Shown here piece by piece: positions 37,665 to 48,192 of a DNA stretch of 64,000 nucleotides. Below the pieces are notes generated by a model. The model did not search any database. It had not been told where the DNA came from and worked only from the letters and a program-made list of their open reading frames with translations. A program made the translations under genes and the position numbers. How positions within the stretch are numbered: the stretch's first letter is position 1; each line of letters starts with the position of its first letter. The stretch is from Methanospirillum hungatei (GTDB taxonomy: Archaea > Halobacteriota > Methanomicrobia > Methanomicrobiales > Methanospirillaceae), in NCBI RefSeq assembly GCF_019263745.1, contig NZ_CP077107.1:1116001-1180000 (forward strand), read 5' to 3'.

Positions 37665-38016
37665 TGAATAGTAGTTGTTCCCCTGAATGTATATAATTAA
37701 CGTATAGTGTTTCGACATATAACGAATAAAAAGAAGTACCTTACATGATTCCAGAATATCGGCAAATAAAAAAAATACAAAAATTTATCAATAAAATGTC
37801 ATTTTTGGGGATATTTCTCCTCCAGAGGATTATCCCTTCCCGGAAACATAGCGCTGAATGAATCAGAAACACTGAACATCAAACTGTTCCTTCAGGTATA
37901 TTAATACATGAACCGATCCTCGTAATGATATCTGAAACCAGACACCCAGAAGATGAGAGTCGGTTATTGAAAATTATAAAAAAGGAGGATTATCTGGAGA
38001 TAGTACTTTCAGAAAT
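37665..38016. other. Intergenic DNA, nothing further identified
   Basis: About 350 AT-rich bases between the possible remnant and the 3' end of the minus-strand secreted-protein gene. No hairpin or frame that I can support. Confidence 0.35.
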
Positions 38017-38646
38017 TTACACAATCCGCTGCCCGGTGAAATCGAGGGTTCCAGTAACGCCCGCTGCAGTGATAACTTTGGTTCCCTCAAACTGGTCTCC
38101 GGTATATTGAGCATTTACATTCATGCTAATCGGATAGGTTTGTCCGGCATATTTCACCATTGCATCATCAGAGGTAAGGGTAAGGGTACCGTCTGGGGAT
38201 ACCTCACCAGATACTGTGCCTTTTACTTTGATAGTCCATCCTTGTTCTATGAATTTATATGCAACTGTTTCGGATACTGAGTTGTCATGGGATACCGTGT
38301 AATCAATATCAGCTCCTCCCTCAAAGAGAGAGCCATCAACTCCGGTTGTCTTCTTCATAGTTGTATCCTGATATGATCCAACAATCTGATCTGGAGAGAA
38401 TGATTGGGTGTTCCCGGCAACCAGGGTGTTTTGTGGTTCGTTTGCAAGGTTTACATGGAGACTGCCATCTGAACCAACCGTTCCTACTCCATCAGGAAGT
38501 TCAAACGGGAGTGATGATGGGAGCCCGGGAGTGACCGGATCTCCAGCGTATTCAAAGGGATCTGCATCGGCTGATACAGGGAATATAATGAATGATACTA
38601 GTACCATTCCTATCAGAACAGCACCAATGTTGATTTTTATGGTCAT
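38017..38646 (-). CDS. Secreted protein of unknown function
   Basis: A 209-residue exported protein. Start at ATG 38646 is fixed by AGGAGG seven bases upstream. The signal peptide (core IGAVLIGMVLVSFIIFPVSA) is followed by a mature part rich in Gly, Ser, Thr and Asp (FELPDGVGTVGSDGSLHV, VSGEVSPDGTLTLTSDD), which looks all-beta and ends TGTLDFTGQRIV. Family not recognised. Monocistronic, in AT-rich surroundings. Confidence 0.7.
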   Translation of the reverse strand: MTIKINIGAVLIGMVLVSFIIFPVSADADPFEYAGDPVTPGLPSSLPFELPDGVGTVGSDGSLHVNLANEPQNTLVAGNTQSFSPDQIVGSYQDTTMKKTTGVDGSLFEGGADIDYTVSHDNSVSETVAYKFIEQGWTIKVKGTVSGEVSPDGTLTLTSDDAMVKYAGQTYPISMNVNAQYTGDQFEGTKVITAAGVTGTLDFTGQRIV

Positions 38647-39080
38647 GATGAATCCTCCTTTCCGGACATGAGATCTGAACTCATGTTCTTTACTCCCTCT
38701 TGCGGAAGTACAGGTATTAATCAAACCAATGCGGTGCAATTCTAAAAACAGAAGAATTTTACTTATATATTAAAAGAGGAAAGTAAGTAGGTTGTAGTGC
38801 AGACTGTATTATTTATATATTAGTAATTGACACAAAAATAACATATTAATAAATGTTTTTAGATAAAATTGTACCATTACCTCCTTTATCTAAAAATATT
38901 ACAATTATGAATTGAATTTTTTAATGCAAATATTAAAATCAATTAAATAGAGGAATTATTTTATCAACCAAAAGTATATGAGCAGGTATTTGTAGTGTCA
39001 GGTGATAATTACTACTCATATCAGAATGCAGCAAAAACGGCTGTTTCGGATATATTCCTGGTCCTTTGTTTCTTATTACA

Positions 39081-41693
39081 ATGCCACAAAATAACATCGT
39101 TTCAAAAACCTGTTATGTATGCCAAAATACATCTCATCATCTGAAAAGAGATAAATTTCAACATCCTGATTCATTGGGTCCATCAAAAATCGTAGACCTT
39201 GATGGCCGGCCAAAAGAATTAACCGAATACATCCTCAAAAATCTCCTTGAAGTATGCCCTCATTGTGGATATGTTGCAGAAAATATCGAGAAACCTACAT
39301 CAATAAACCGGGAATATCTTCGATCACCAGAATACGTGAGTCTGTGTCACACTGAGGGGGCAGAATCTCCTTATCTTTTTCTTCGTGCTGCGTTCATCAA
39401 GCTGGGAGAACAAAACCATGAAAAAGCCATAACATACTATGTATATGCTGCCTGGTGTGCTGACAGCCGATTTCAACATGAATTAGCGTTACAATGTAGA
39501 AAAAATGCAATATCACTAATTTTTTCAAACAACAAATCATTTGCAGATATTTCATCGAAAAAATGGGTGCAGGTTATTGATTTAATCAGGCGATATGGCG
39601 ATTTTCAAGCAGTGATAGACCATTGCACCACCCTTCTGCCTATTGCCGGGCCTATCCTTACGCTTGGGATGGAATACGAACTTATTTTAGCGAAAAATAA
39701 TGATCGTGAGTCGCATACGAATATTGACGCAGCCATCGTCATCCAGAATAGGGCACGGACCCACTCATCAACCGAAAAATATGTCATTGCTGGAAAAGTC
39801 TATTCCATCGAGGAAAATGGATATGGAAGTGGATGGGCCTGGATTTCTGAAACCAGAACATTAATCCTTACTAACTACCATGGCTCGGCCATTGAAGTAT
39901 CAGGTTCTGTTACCATCCGAATTGACCAGGCAGATAACCATATCACGAGTCCTCATGGTCCGGCTATTCATGTCTTAAATGGGGATCTGAAAATAACCGG
40001 ATATGGGATATTATCCATCAAGGCAGAAGAACAAGGAATTTTTGTCTCATCCGGTTCGCTGGAAGTCCAACAGTCAGTGCTGGATATCCGGACAAAAGGA
40101 AATGGAATGCATGCGTCCGGTACAATCTACCTGACAAATAACACAGTAATTGAGATTCATTCCCGATCAAACGGTTTGATATCCGATTCTGGAAACCTAC
40201 ATTCAAACCTTGGAACGGTTTTAAAAATATTCGGAGAAGAATCCGGCGTTATTATATCCAGAGATGTTACTATTTCAACCGGTCTGTACCACATAGAATC
40301 CTCGCAGGGCTCTGGAATACAAATCCATCATGGTTCACTCTCTCTGGCAGACTGCCTTCTGGATATCATAAGTAGTGAAATATGTATCCATATCAAGAAC
40401 GGAAATCTGGTTTTTAATGTAATGAAATGTAACTTGCACGGATCATGCGGGATTGTGGTTCATGGGATGAGTTCCTTTGAAAAAAGTCTGCTTACCATAT
40501 GCGGAGATGAAACCGGATTATTTGTCTCAAGAGACGCGAAATTTACAGGAGGACGCTTTGAATGCTCAGCAAAAAATGCTTTGTCGATCAAAGGAAGTCT
40601 ACAGATAGCAAATTCTAATATTACTGCATCAGGAGAAAATGCAATCTACTCTGGTGGTGATTTTAAATTAGCCGGAGGAATTCTTATTCTCAATGGAGAC
40701 ACGGTCATGCATGTCTCCAACAATTTTGAGATATCTGATGGACTCATCATCGGTGTTGGAAAGTTGCATGGAATTATTATAGAAGGATCATACACACAAT
40801 CCGGTGGCGACATTACGATATCCGGGGAATCTCATGAAGGAATGAAGATCTCTGGAAAAGAAATGATAATGACACATGGTATCCTCAAGACAAACGGGAG
40901 GACTTGTGGGTTGGAAGTATCAGGGAATGTCTTTTTATTAGGATTTACCTTATTTGCATCAGGAAACATTGGATTTTCTGTGCAGGGTTCTCTGAAGATG
41001 GATAAAGGAGAACTAAACGTCACTGGTGAAGAGATAGGTATTTCTCTAAAAGGAGGCTCCCTCCATATTGGATCCACACTCTCAGTAATTATTACCGGAA
41101 ATACCGGGATTTACGCAATCAATGATATTGAAATTGCGGGATCATCCTTTCATGTTTCTGGTCAATTCGCAGGAGTGGTTCAGGAAAAAGGAAACCTGAT
41201 TATAAATGGCGGCGCTATAGACATTTCTGCGGAAGAATACGGTATTCTGGTTCAGTCAGGCTCCATGAATATCCAGGGAGGGATCATTACAGTAATGAAT
41301 ACCCGTATGAAAGATTTGGGAGGCTCCGGAATTGTTGTCGCTCAGGGAAATTTTCATGCAAACAGTCTTTTGACAGTAAACGGCGAGAGCATCGGGATAT
41401 CTGTTCCCAATGGAACAATTGCGATTCAACAGGGATCCCTGAAAGCCTATGGGTATCGTTCAGCGATTATCGGAGAATCATTGCATATTCGAGGATTTTC
41501 TTCGCTTACTGCATACGGTAAAACGCAGGGTGCGATAATACTTACAAATAAAGAATTCCTGGATGATGAACGGATACATTTCTGGGCTGGAACCTCGGAA
41601 AAAACTGCAATCGAAGATGTATATAAGGATCAGAGATATGTGCATGCCTATACAGATGAACCAAGAATTCCAGATAGCATGGCTGAAGATTAA
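39081..41693 (+). CDS. Zinc-ribbon plus giant beta-helix repeat protein
   Basis: 870 residues in three parts. Residues 1-75 carry two Cys pairs (CYVC 11-14, CPHC 59-62) like the DUF2225 zinc-binding type. Residues about 75-200 are helical (AITYYVYAAWCADSRF). From about 235 the motif GSGWAWISETRTLILTN begins some 25 irregular coils of 20-23 residues, each with a G-I/L-x-V/I-S-G pattern (SGSVTIRI, NGDLKITG, SGSLEVQQ, GGDFKLAGG), typical of carbohydrate-binding beta-helices. There is no signal peptide, so this is apparently a cytoplasmic or non-classically placed protein. I use ATG 39081; a TTG 15 bases upstream is less likely. Confidence 0.75.
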   Translation: MPQNNIVSKTCYVCQNTSHHLKRDKFQHPDSLGPSKIVDLDGRPKELTEYILKNLLEVCPHCGYVAENIEKPTSINREYLRSPEYVSLCHTEGAESPYLFLRAAFIKLGEQNHEKAITYYVYAAWCADSRFQHELALQCRKNAISLIFSNNKSFADISSKKWVQVIDLIRRYGDFQAVIDHCTTLLPIAGPILTLGMEYELILAKNNDRESHTNIDAAIVIQNRARTHSSTEKYVIAGKVYSIEENGYGSGWAWISETRTLILTNYHGSAIEVSGSVTIRIDQADNHITSPHGPAIHVLNGDLKITGYGILSIKAEEQGIFVSSGSLEVQQSVLDIRTKGNGMHASGTIYLTNNTVIEIHSRSNGLISDSGNLHSNLGTVLKIFGEESGVIISRDVTISTGLYHIESSQGSGIQIHHGSLSLADCLLDIISSEICIHIKNGNLVFNVMKCNLHGSCGIVVHGMSSFEKSLLTICGDETGLFVSRDAKFTGGRFECSAKNALSIKGSLQIANSNITASGENAIYSGGDFKLAGGILILNGDTVMHVSNNFEISDGLIIGVGKLHGIIIEGSYTQSGGDITISGESHEGMKISGKEMIMTHGILKTNGRTCGLEVSGNVFLLGFTLFASGNIGFSVQGSLKMDKGELNVTGEEIGISLKGGSLHIGSTLSVIITGNTGIYAINDIEIAGSSFHVSGQFAGVVQEKGNLIINGGAIDISAEEYGILVQSGSMNIQGGIITVMNTRMKDLGGSGIVVAQGNFHANSLLTVNGESIGISVPNGTIAIQQGSLKAYGYRSAIIGESLHIRGFSSLTAYGKTQGAIILTNKEFLDDERIHFWAGTSEKTAIEDVYKDQRYVHAYTDEPRIPDSMAED

Positions 41694-41973
41694 TTATTCA
41701 GGATCACTGGTGTATCATTATCATTCGCTCATCCAGCAAGATACTTTATCAGCAAAATTACCTTTTTTTCAGAGAATGACTTGTAATATTGCAGCATGAA
41801 TCCTCGCATAATTCTACATCATCATTCTTTGAATAGATCTTAAATGAATTATACAGAATTAGCACAGATTTAAATACTAATTCTAAGTCACAAACACAAT
41901 TAGCATAATCATTATATAACATTAAAATTTTATTGTAAATAACTATAAATAAAATAAGAGCAACCATCTACAT

Positions 41974-42345
41974 ATGATAGAGAGAAGGGGATTCGGTACA
42001 GACACACGTATCATATCCCATCTGAACCCTCATGTGGAGAAAATGCTCCATCAGGCAGATGAGCTGAAAATGGACGGGAAATATGAAAAAGCAATTGAGG
42101 TATACGATCAGGTCATAACCATAGATCCACGGAATGCCAGGGCATTTCATTCACGGGCAAATGTTCTAGATATGATGGGTCGATTTGAAGATGCTATTTC
42201 AAGTTATAATGACGCTATTGTCTGTGATCCACTCAATGCCGAAACATGGTATAATAAAGGATTGACTTTGAAGAAAATCGGAAAACGAATTGAGAGTTTT
42301 GCCTGTGTTCAACGCGGACTCTATATCTATCTCGGAACTGAGTGA
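41974..42345 (+). CDS. Small TPR protein
   Basis: 123 residues, mostly three TPR units: VEKMLHQADELKMDGKYEKA, then ARAFHSRANVLDMMGRFEDA, then AETWYNKGLTLKKIGKRIES. A protein-protein adaptor by family; partner unknown. No ribosome binding site precedes the ATG, and TATA-like AACTATAAATAAAA lies about 30 bases upstream, so the message may be leaderless. Methanospirillum-type genomes are rich in such proteins. Confidence 0.75.
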   Translation: MIERRGFGTDTRIISHLNPHVEKMLHQADELKMDGKYEKAIEVYDQVITIDPRNARAFHSRANVLDMMGRFEDAISSYNDAIVCDPLNAETWYNKGLTLKKIGKRIESFACVQRGLYIYLGTE

Positions 42346-42746
42346 TAAATAAACAAAATCCCTACGTATAAGAGAAACGAAGCGTTGCTTGGTATTTCGG
42401 AAATCCAGATCATGTAAGACATTGTATGGAGGATTTGATACCACTGTTTTTCCTTACCGCATACATGTAGGGCTTTTCTTTTTCAAATCACCATCCTCCA
42501 TTCTCCAGGATAGAGAGAAGGGGTACCACCATCCCAGTATCTAATCCGTTCATGTACTGAATAAAATCTTAACCGAATGGTTATTCGTTCCATGATCTCA
42601 TGCATCGCTCTGTCTCTGAAAGCAAAGAAAATTTATTACTTTAAAATATAATTGTTATACTTCATACTACAATTCATAATAGTTTTATATACAGCCCATC
42701 CAAACACTCATAAATACATATCAGAATACAAGAAATACGAGGAGAT
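42346..42746. other. 400-base intergenic region with an inverted repeat
   Basis: TGGAGGAT (42427-42434) and ATCCTCCA (42493-42500) form an 8-bp stem with a 58-base interior, which may be an attenuator or the end of a small RNA. GGATTTGATACC within it also occurs in structured RNA 2. The remainder is the AT-rich promoter of the ABC genes, with a TATA-like AGTTTTATATAC near 42680. Confidence 0.4.
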
Positions 42747-43736
42747 ATGGACAAATACACTGATAACAGCCTATCAAAGAGCGAATATCCGATAATTACA
42801 CAAAACCTGACAAAAAAGTTTGGAGATCTCTATGCTGTTCACCAGATGAATCTCTCCGTAGGAAATGAAATATTTGGAATTTTAGGCCCGAATGGCTCTG
42901 GGAAAACCACAACTGTTCTGATGTTGACAACACTTCTTGAACCTACCGACGGAACAGCAAGTATCTGCGGATATGATATCCATACCCATCCCAGACAGGT
43001 CAGGGATTCTATCAGTTATGTCCCTCAGGATATGGCGGTAGATGTCAGACTCTCCGGACGGGAAAATGTCATGATGTTTGCCGAACTCTATGGTGTCAGA
43101 GATCCCGCCAGGAAAACCGAAGAGGCACTGAGGATTTTAGAGCTTGCAGACCGGGCTGATGAACGGGCGAAGGTGTATTCGGGCGGGATGAGAAGAAGAC
43201 TTGAACTGGCACAGGCACTTGTTCACAATCCAAAGGTTCTCTTTCTGGATGAACCAACTGTCGGACTTGATGTAGCAGCACGAAAAAAAATCTGGGAGCA
43301 TATCAAAATACTTCGTAAACAGGGAATGACAATTTTTGTGACGACCCATTACATGGACGAAGCAGACAAATATTGTGACAGAGTTGCAATAATTGACCGG
43401 GGAAGAGTTCAGGCTGTTGATACTCCGGATAATTTGAAAAACATGATTTCTCAGGATATCATATCGGTCACCATATCCGGTTCCTTTTCCACGATAGATG
43501 TGCCGGGGGTCAGATTTGCATTTTCTGAAGATGAACAACTGATCTTTTATGCAGAACATGGCGAGGCTGCATTGCCACTGGTACATAATGCTCTGACCGA
43601 AGCAGGTATGAGAGTTGAGGCCATGTCTCTTCGAAGACCCTCTCTTGATGATGTCTTTCTTCACCTCGTAAGTAGTGCAGATGATAAAAGTCCCTTTAAA
43701 CTAAGTACTTTCAGGAACATGATGGGGAAACGATGA
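42747..43736 (+). CDS. ABC-2 type ATPase, intact paralogue
   Basis: A 329-residue exporter ATPase: ITQNLTKKFGDLYAVHQ, Walker A GILGPNGSGKTTTVLML, signature YSGGMRRRLELAQALV, Walker B VLFLDEPTVGLDVAARK, H-loop VTTHYMDEADKYCD and a DrrA-like C-terminus (LRRPSLDDVFLHLVS). Very similar to the IS-disrupted gene at 26765-29247 from end to end. An AGGAG ribosome binding site lies just before the ATG. It overlaps the permease gene by four bases. Confidence 0.92.
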   Translation: MDKYTDNSLSKSEYPIITQNLTKKFGDLYAVHQMNLSVGNEIFGILGPNGSGKTTTVLMLTTLLEPTDGTASICGYDIHTHPRQVRDSISYVPQDMAVDVRLSGRENVMMFAELYGVRDPARKTEEALRILELADRADERAKVYSGGMRRRLELAQALVHNPKVLFLDEPTVGLDVAARKKIWEHIKILRKQGMTIFVTTHYMDEADKYCDRVAIIDRGRVQAVDTPDNLKNMISQDIISVTISGSFSTIDVPGVRFAFSEDEQLIFYAEHGEAALPLVHNALTEAGMRVEAMSLRRPSLDDVFLHLVSSADDKSPFKLSTFRNMMGKR

Positions 43737-44458
43737 ATCCAATTCTGGTATATTGTCACCGGGATCTTAGGCGATGGATTCGGGGAAAATGGGGATTTAT
43801 TGCTGCTATGGTGATGCCGGCAGCATGGCTGATATTTGTTGGGCTTGCTCTTCCTATCAGGTTTACAGATAACTATATCGATTTTGTGACACCAGGAATC
43901 CTGGTCATGACTATCCTTTCCGCCTCATTAGCCGGTGGAGGTCTCCTGATTATGGATCGGATGCTTGGTTTTTTTAATAAATTCCTTGCACTTCCCCCGC
44001 CCAGGGAGACTATTCTTTTTGGGAAAATTCTGGTCATTACTATCCGGGGAATCATCCAGTCAACCATAATTCTCCTGTTTGCATTTATGCTCGGGGCACA
44101 TCTGTATACACCAGTCCAGCTCCTTGGAACATACATTATCCTGTGTATTTTTGGAGCACTCCTCTCTGCTGCCGCAACATCAATCGCGATATATCTAGAT
44201 GATCATGACCAGTATGCAGCAGCAAATGCGATGATATCAATGCCTCTATTTTTTACATCATCAGCCATGATGCCCTATGATGTCATGCCGGAGTGGTTAG
44301 CCCCTATAGCGAGGCTGAATCCGTTAAGTTATGCTATCGACGGTATCAGGATATTACAGACCGGAGAGGTTCCGGTTACCCAGATAAGCCTTCTCTCCAT
44401 CCTCTGCATTATCGTAGTAGGACTTGCAGTCCACGCATTTAGGAAAGTTAAAATCTGA
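43733..44458 (+). CDS. ABC-2 type permease, intact paralogue
   Basis: A 241-residue permease with six membrane segments, starting MNPILVYCHRDLRRWIRGKW and containing LLIMDRMLGFFNKFLALPPP, MMPYDVMPEWLAPIARLNPL and SYAIDGIRIL. Close paralogue of 26043-26768. Works with the ATPase before it; cargo unknown. Being intact, this pair may cover for the disrupted copy. Confidence 0.9.
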   Translation: MNPILVYCHRDLRRWIRGKWGFIAAMVMPAAWLIFVGLALPIRFTDNYIDFVTPGILVMTILSASLAGGGLLIMDRMLGFFNKFLALPPPRETILFGKILVITIRGIIQSTIILLFAFMLGAHLYTPVQLLGTYIILCIFGALLSAAATSIAIYLDDHDQYAAANAMISMPLFFTSSAMMPYDVMPEWLAPIARLNPLSYAIDGIRILQTGEVPVTQISLLSILCIIVVGLAVHAFRKVKI

Positions 44459-44611
44459 TATTAAAGACTAATCACATGATAATGCGTTAAGACCTGATGG
44501 ACATAATACTCTGCTGATTCGGAGAGTTCCCGGATTCAATGAAAACTTTTTTCATCCGATAAAAATAGTTTAATTCATTCAAACCGAACTCCTTAAGCAG
44601 GATACCCATTC

Positions 44612-45769
44612 ATGAACCCTGACGATATAAGACCTCATACTGATCAAAACGAATCCAATACCAAGGTTCAGGACTATTTTTCTGCCCGAATCGTGCTTCA
44701 TGAGATAAGGGGTGATCTCTACCAGTATATCTGTACTCCACAAAGACGCAAATCCTTAAAAGCAAAAATTTCAGAGAAATTGTCCGGTCTCAAATCTTTA
44801 ACCTCAACACATATTTTTCTTGGCCTTGACAAGACTGATACAAATACTATTCAGGATTTTTCAAAATTATTGACTCAGTACGAAGAATTGCTGGATGATG
44901 CTCTTGAAGCGATTAATTTCGGAAAAGAGCAACAAATAATCGAATCGCTCGATAACGGACCACTCCAACACACCCATCTGAAGATGAACGAATATCTCTC
45001 AATGGGAACGAAAGATACACAGACTGCCCAGTCTGTAAGTCATGATGAAACTCTTCAGGCACAGATACGTGCCCTTTTTACCATTATCGAAATAATCGGT
45101 GCCGTTGCAGTTCTATTTCCGGGAGTTTTTGTTTCGATTGGTGTCCCTGCTACCTTTGCCAAATCTCTCACCATGCTCAATCAGGTGCAAAAGATATATC
45201 CTGGTGTCCAGCTAGCCCTTGACCGAAAGAATGAGATCATGATACTGGCAGGAACTATGGCAGCTTTTGCGGGTGGCATGCACAAAAACGCCACCCATTT
45301 GTTACAGCAGATGGCAAAGGATGAAAATATACAGAATATTACGGTTGTTGATGAGAGCGGTAAGACCATCTCTGCGTCAGAACTTGTTCAATATGCCCTT
45401 GATATTGAGACCGGCCATGACATCCTTCATCAAACAATACCGGAAAGAGAACAGAAAAAAAGCCAAACTGGACAATCACCCCCATTATCAGCAGATCATG
45501 ATATGTTACAAAAACTCATCAGACTCATGGAGACGGTTACAAATCCTGTTGGGGAATCACTGAAAAACGTCGATAAAATAGCACAGCAGAATATTCAGGC
45601 CAGGTTGGAGGATGCTTCTCGGGGGAAAGAGTTTATTTTTCAGATCCCCATGACACTGAGCGACGTGGGAACCAGTTTCGGGACTGATATAAGTGCAAGG
45701 ATGAGAGAATTTGCGAAAAAAGTCAATTCAATAACAGAAAAAGAAATAACGGATAATAAAAAATTTTAA
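44612..45769 (+). CDS. Unrecognised protein with central hydrophobic hairpin
   Basis: 385 residues, family unknown. The first 150 are charged and helical (LKAKISEKLSGLKSLTSTH). A hydrophobic stretch of about 35 residues follows (FTIIEIIGAVAVLFPGVFVS, then IGVPATFAKSL), and another helix EIMILAGTMAAFAGGMH. The C-terminal part is polar and helical (VKDxx-type, ending ITEKEITDNKKF). Probably membrane-associated through the centre. Stands alone between the ABC pair and the secreted protein at 45882. Confidence 0.6.
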   Translation: MNPDDIRPHTDQNESNTKVQDYFSARIVLHEIRGDLYQYICTPQRRKSLKAKISEKLSGLKSLTSTHIFLGLDKTDTNTIQDFSKLLTQYEELLDDALEAINFGKEQQIIESLDNGPLQHTHLKMNEYLSMGTKDTQTAQSVSHDETLQAQIRALFTIIEIIGAVAVLFPGVFVSIGVPATFAKSLTMLNQVQKIYPGVQLALDRKNEIMILAGTMAAFAGGMHKNATHLLQQMAKDENIQNITVVDESGKTISASELVQYALDIETGHDILHQTIPEREQKKSQTGQSPPLSADHDMLQKLIRLMETVTNPVGESLKNVDKIAQQNIQARLEDASRGKEFIFQIPMTLSDVGTSFGTDISARMREFAKKVNSITEKEITDNKKF

Positions 45770-45881
45770 AGATCAGGTGATAATTACTAATATTACGATC
45801 ATCACTCCTCACCACTGGACCCAGAATTTTCACGAAAACTCAATTCATAATATTTTTCTCCTGACCATCTCTATTCATGGT

Positions 45882-47291
45882 ATGCACGATATGATTCGGA
45901 TCGCAGCATTCCTGATTATGATAATCCCTTTCAGTTTTTCTTGTATGGCTGACATTACCGGAATTGACGAAAATACAACAATTCAGGCATTCCAGGAAAA
46001 CGGGTTTGAGATAGGTCTTGGAAAAATGCAGACCGTTGATGCAATCGGTCTCTATGATGCAGGAATTACGCCATCCTGCTATGCAATTAACCCAAGTGCA
46101 CCATATATGTCTTTTAAAGTTCCAAAAGCACCAGGACAAACCAGTAATAACACAATATCAGATTCACCGATCAATCCGGATAACAAAGGACTCTGGCTTG
46201 ATTACCATACACGTCCGGATGAGGCTTTTGTCTATATTGGGACAACTCCACCTGAGTGTGATTATTTCAGTTATTGTGGGTATATAGCCATGAGATATTT
46301 CCCGTTAACAAAGGAAAAAAGCCGGGTGTATGCAAGTCTTGGAGATGCAATCAGTCTTGCCAGGCTGAAAAAAGAACCTGCATACATGAATGGTGTCTTT
46401 TCAAAACCGATCATTATCATCTTTACCGCTGATCTGAACGCAGATGCACAGGCAAGAACAGCTCTTACCACTGCCGGATATCCGGAGGATATCATCCATA
46501 CCCTCGTGATTCCGCATACCCTTGTGAACCTGGGACTTGAATCAGAAACCGATACCCTCACAACCCTTCATCGGGTAGCGTTTTTCACAAATCAAGAAGA
46601 AGGAGATGCATACATGAATAGTACTCCGGGAGTTGTATACAGGCTAACCCCGGAAAATGAGGAAGAGCCTTCATTTATTGAAATCCCTGACCTAATCCCA
46701 CGAGGAAATGGGGATGTACATGAATTGGATCTGATGGATGATCTGAAAGAACTTCGCCAGGCCATTATTGACCGGTACGACGGATACCAAGCAGATGATA
46801 TGGAGACCAAGATCTGGATATTTGAAGGGTATGATGCCATCCAGAGAGGAATAGATGCTTTGGGCGATATCAGGGATACCGTCTACCTGAATACCACAAA
46901 TACCATCCTCGGAGACAAAACAGGGGAATGTATCATAGTATACGGGGTAAATCATGTCGCAACCGGAAAGGCGACCTATGCAAATTTTGGTCTGTATGGC
47001 CTTGCTGCCCTCAATGGCATACAAGGGGTCTCTAATCATGACTATTCAGGGACTGCAGAAGAGTATTTGCCAGGAAACCCAAATGCACAATACCTCTATG
47101 TTGCAAAAATAAGTCGTGAAGAAGATGGAAATCCATCAACCTCAGTGATTCCATCTGGAGTTGGAGCACATGGAGTTGAACCTGATGAACCCTGTTTTAT
47201 CGGATTCAGAGTATATGTAGAGCCTGAAACATCAGTAGGTCCGGCCTGGAATGAGATAGTCTACGACCGGGCAATAAAAATAACCCCCTGA
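45882..47291 (+). CDS. Large secreted protein of unknown function
   Basis: 469 residues beginning with a signal peptide (MIRIAAFLIMIIPFSFSCMA; the ATG at 45882 or 45891). The Cys in SFSCMAD could be a lipobox. The mature protein is rich in aromatic and acidic residues with blocks GLWLDYHTRPDEAFVYIG, IIIFTADLNADAQARTAL, GECIIVYGVNHVATGKATY and EPCFIGFRVYVEPETS. An upstream in-frame ATG at 45777 would place 35 residues before the signal peptide, so I reject it. No family recognised. Confidence 0.65.
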   Translation: MHDMIRIAAFLIMIIPFSFSCMADITGIDENTTIQAFQENGFEIGLGKMQTVDAIGLYDAGITPSCYAINPSAPYMSFKVPKAPGQTSNNTISDSPINPDNKGLWLDYHTRPDEAFVYIGTTPPECDYFSYCGYIAMRYFPLTKEKSRVYASLGDAISLARLKKEPAYMNGVFSKPIIIIFTADLNADAQARTALTTAGYPEDIIHTLVIPHTLVNLGLESETDTLTTLHRVAFFTNQEEGDAYMNSTPGVVYRLTPENEEEPSFIEIPDLIPRGNGDVHELDLMDDLKELRQAIIDRYDGYQADDMETKIWIFEGYDAIQRGIDALGDIRDTVYLNTTNTILGDKTGECIIVYGVNHVATGKATYANFGLYGLAALNGIQGVSNHDYSGTAEEYLPGNPNAQYLYVAKISREEDGNPSTSVIPSGVGAHGVEPDEPCFIGFRVYVEPETSVGPAWNEIVYDRAIKITP

Positions 47292-47565
47292 TAATCCCTT
47301 TTTTTCGAAGTGTCAACCACCATCACCACTATGCCTATCACTCCAGATGTGACAATCCTTGGAGATGATATCGGCACTTTCCTTATCTCTACCCCGTCTT
47401 TTTCCATGATCCAGGATGTCTGTTCGGTGATGATATACCCGGGATTCCGGTTCCATATATACATACAGAAATCAGACCTGCTATCTCTAAAAATTATATG
47501 TAGATATGGATGCAAACAAAGAATTATCAATAAATATCTCTTATTGATTTAAACGGACGTTCCCA

Positions 47566-48192
47566 ATGGCAATACATGAACCGATAACCAAAGTCAACCT
47601 GGACAGAATCACCAATGGTATTTTTGCATTTACCATGACGCTCCTTGCCCGGAATATTGTAACTTCTGATCAGTATTTGCAGGCATCCCAGATCACGGTT
47701 GAAAATTTTGTTGATGAAACGATTTTTTCAATTATGGATTTTTTGGGCGTTTTTATCCTTTTTGCCATGTTCTGGATGTTATTCTTTCAGATGTTCCACC
47801 GGATGAAAACCTTTGATTATCATTTCTTACACGTCCATATGCTTGCCCTGATGGCTATTGTTCTTATCCCTTTTTCATCATCGTTCAGTAATTTGGGAAA
47901 TAAAAATTACATCTTTACGGATTATTTTTTCCAGATCAATTATTTCGTACTCGCAATATTACTTGTCTATCTCTGGTACTATGCACATTCACATCCATTC
48001 CTTCTTGACCCTGATTTGACTCCCACCGAAACAACCCTTCTCCTGAAAAAATGCTTTGTCCCCCTTTTTGTAGCAGCATTGGGAATTTTCTGGATATATG
48101 CCAACCTTCCGCTCATTGATATCCTGTATTTTGTTCCGTTTATCATACTGGGAATTTTTTTCAGAAATTCACCGGATAATCCGATTGAATAA
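47566..48192 (+). CDS. TMEM175-like integral membrane protein
   Basis: 208 residues with about five to six membrane segments. The first helix, DRITNGIFAFTMTLLARNI, resembles the RxxxFSDGVFAIAMTLL signature of TMEM175/DUF1211 potassium-channel proteins, but FSD is replaced by ITN. Later segments: FLGVFILFAMFWMLFFQMF with His-Arg after it, and ILPxx helices near the C-terminus. Known relatives form K+-selective pores; whether this one does with the altered motif is uncertain. Confidence 0.65.
   Translation: MAIHEPITKVNLDRITNGIFAFTMTLLARNIVTSDQYLQASQITVENFVDETIFSIMDFLGVFILFAMFWMLFFQMFHRMKTFDYHFLHVHMLALMAIVLIPFSSSFSNLGNKNYIFTDYFFQINYFVLAILLVYLWYYAHSHPFLLDPDLTPTETTLLLKKCFVPLFVAALGIFWIYANLPLIDILYFVPFIILGIFFRNSPDNPIE

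Noticed and set aside
45777-45881. N-terminal extension of the secreted protein
   Set aside because: It would put 35 residues before a clear signal peptide.
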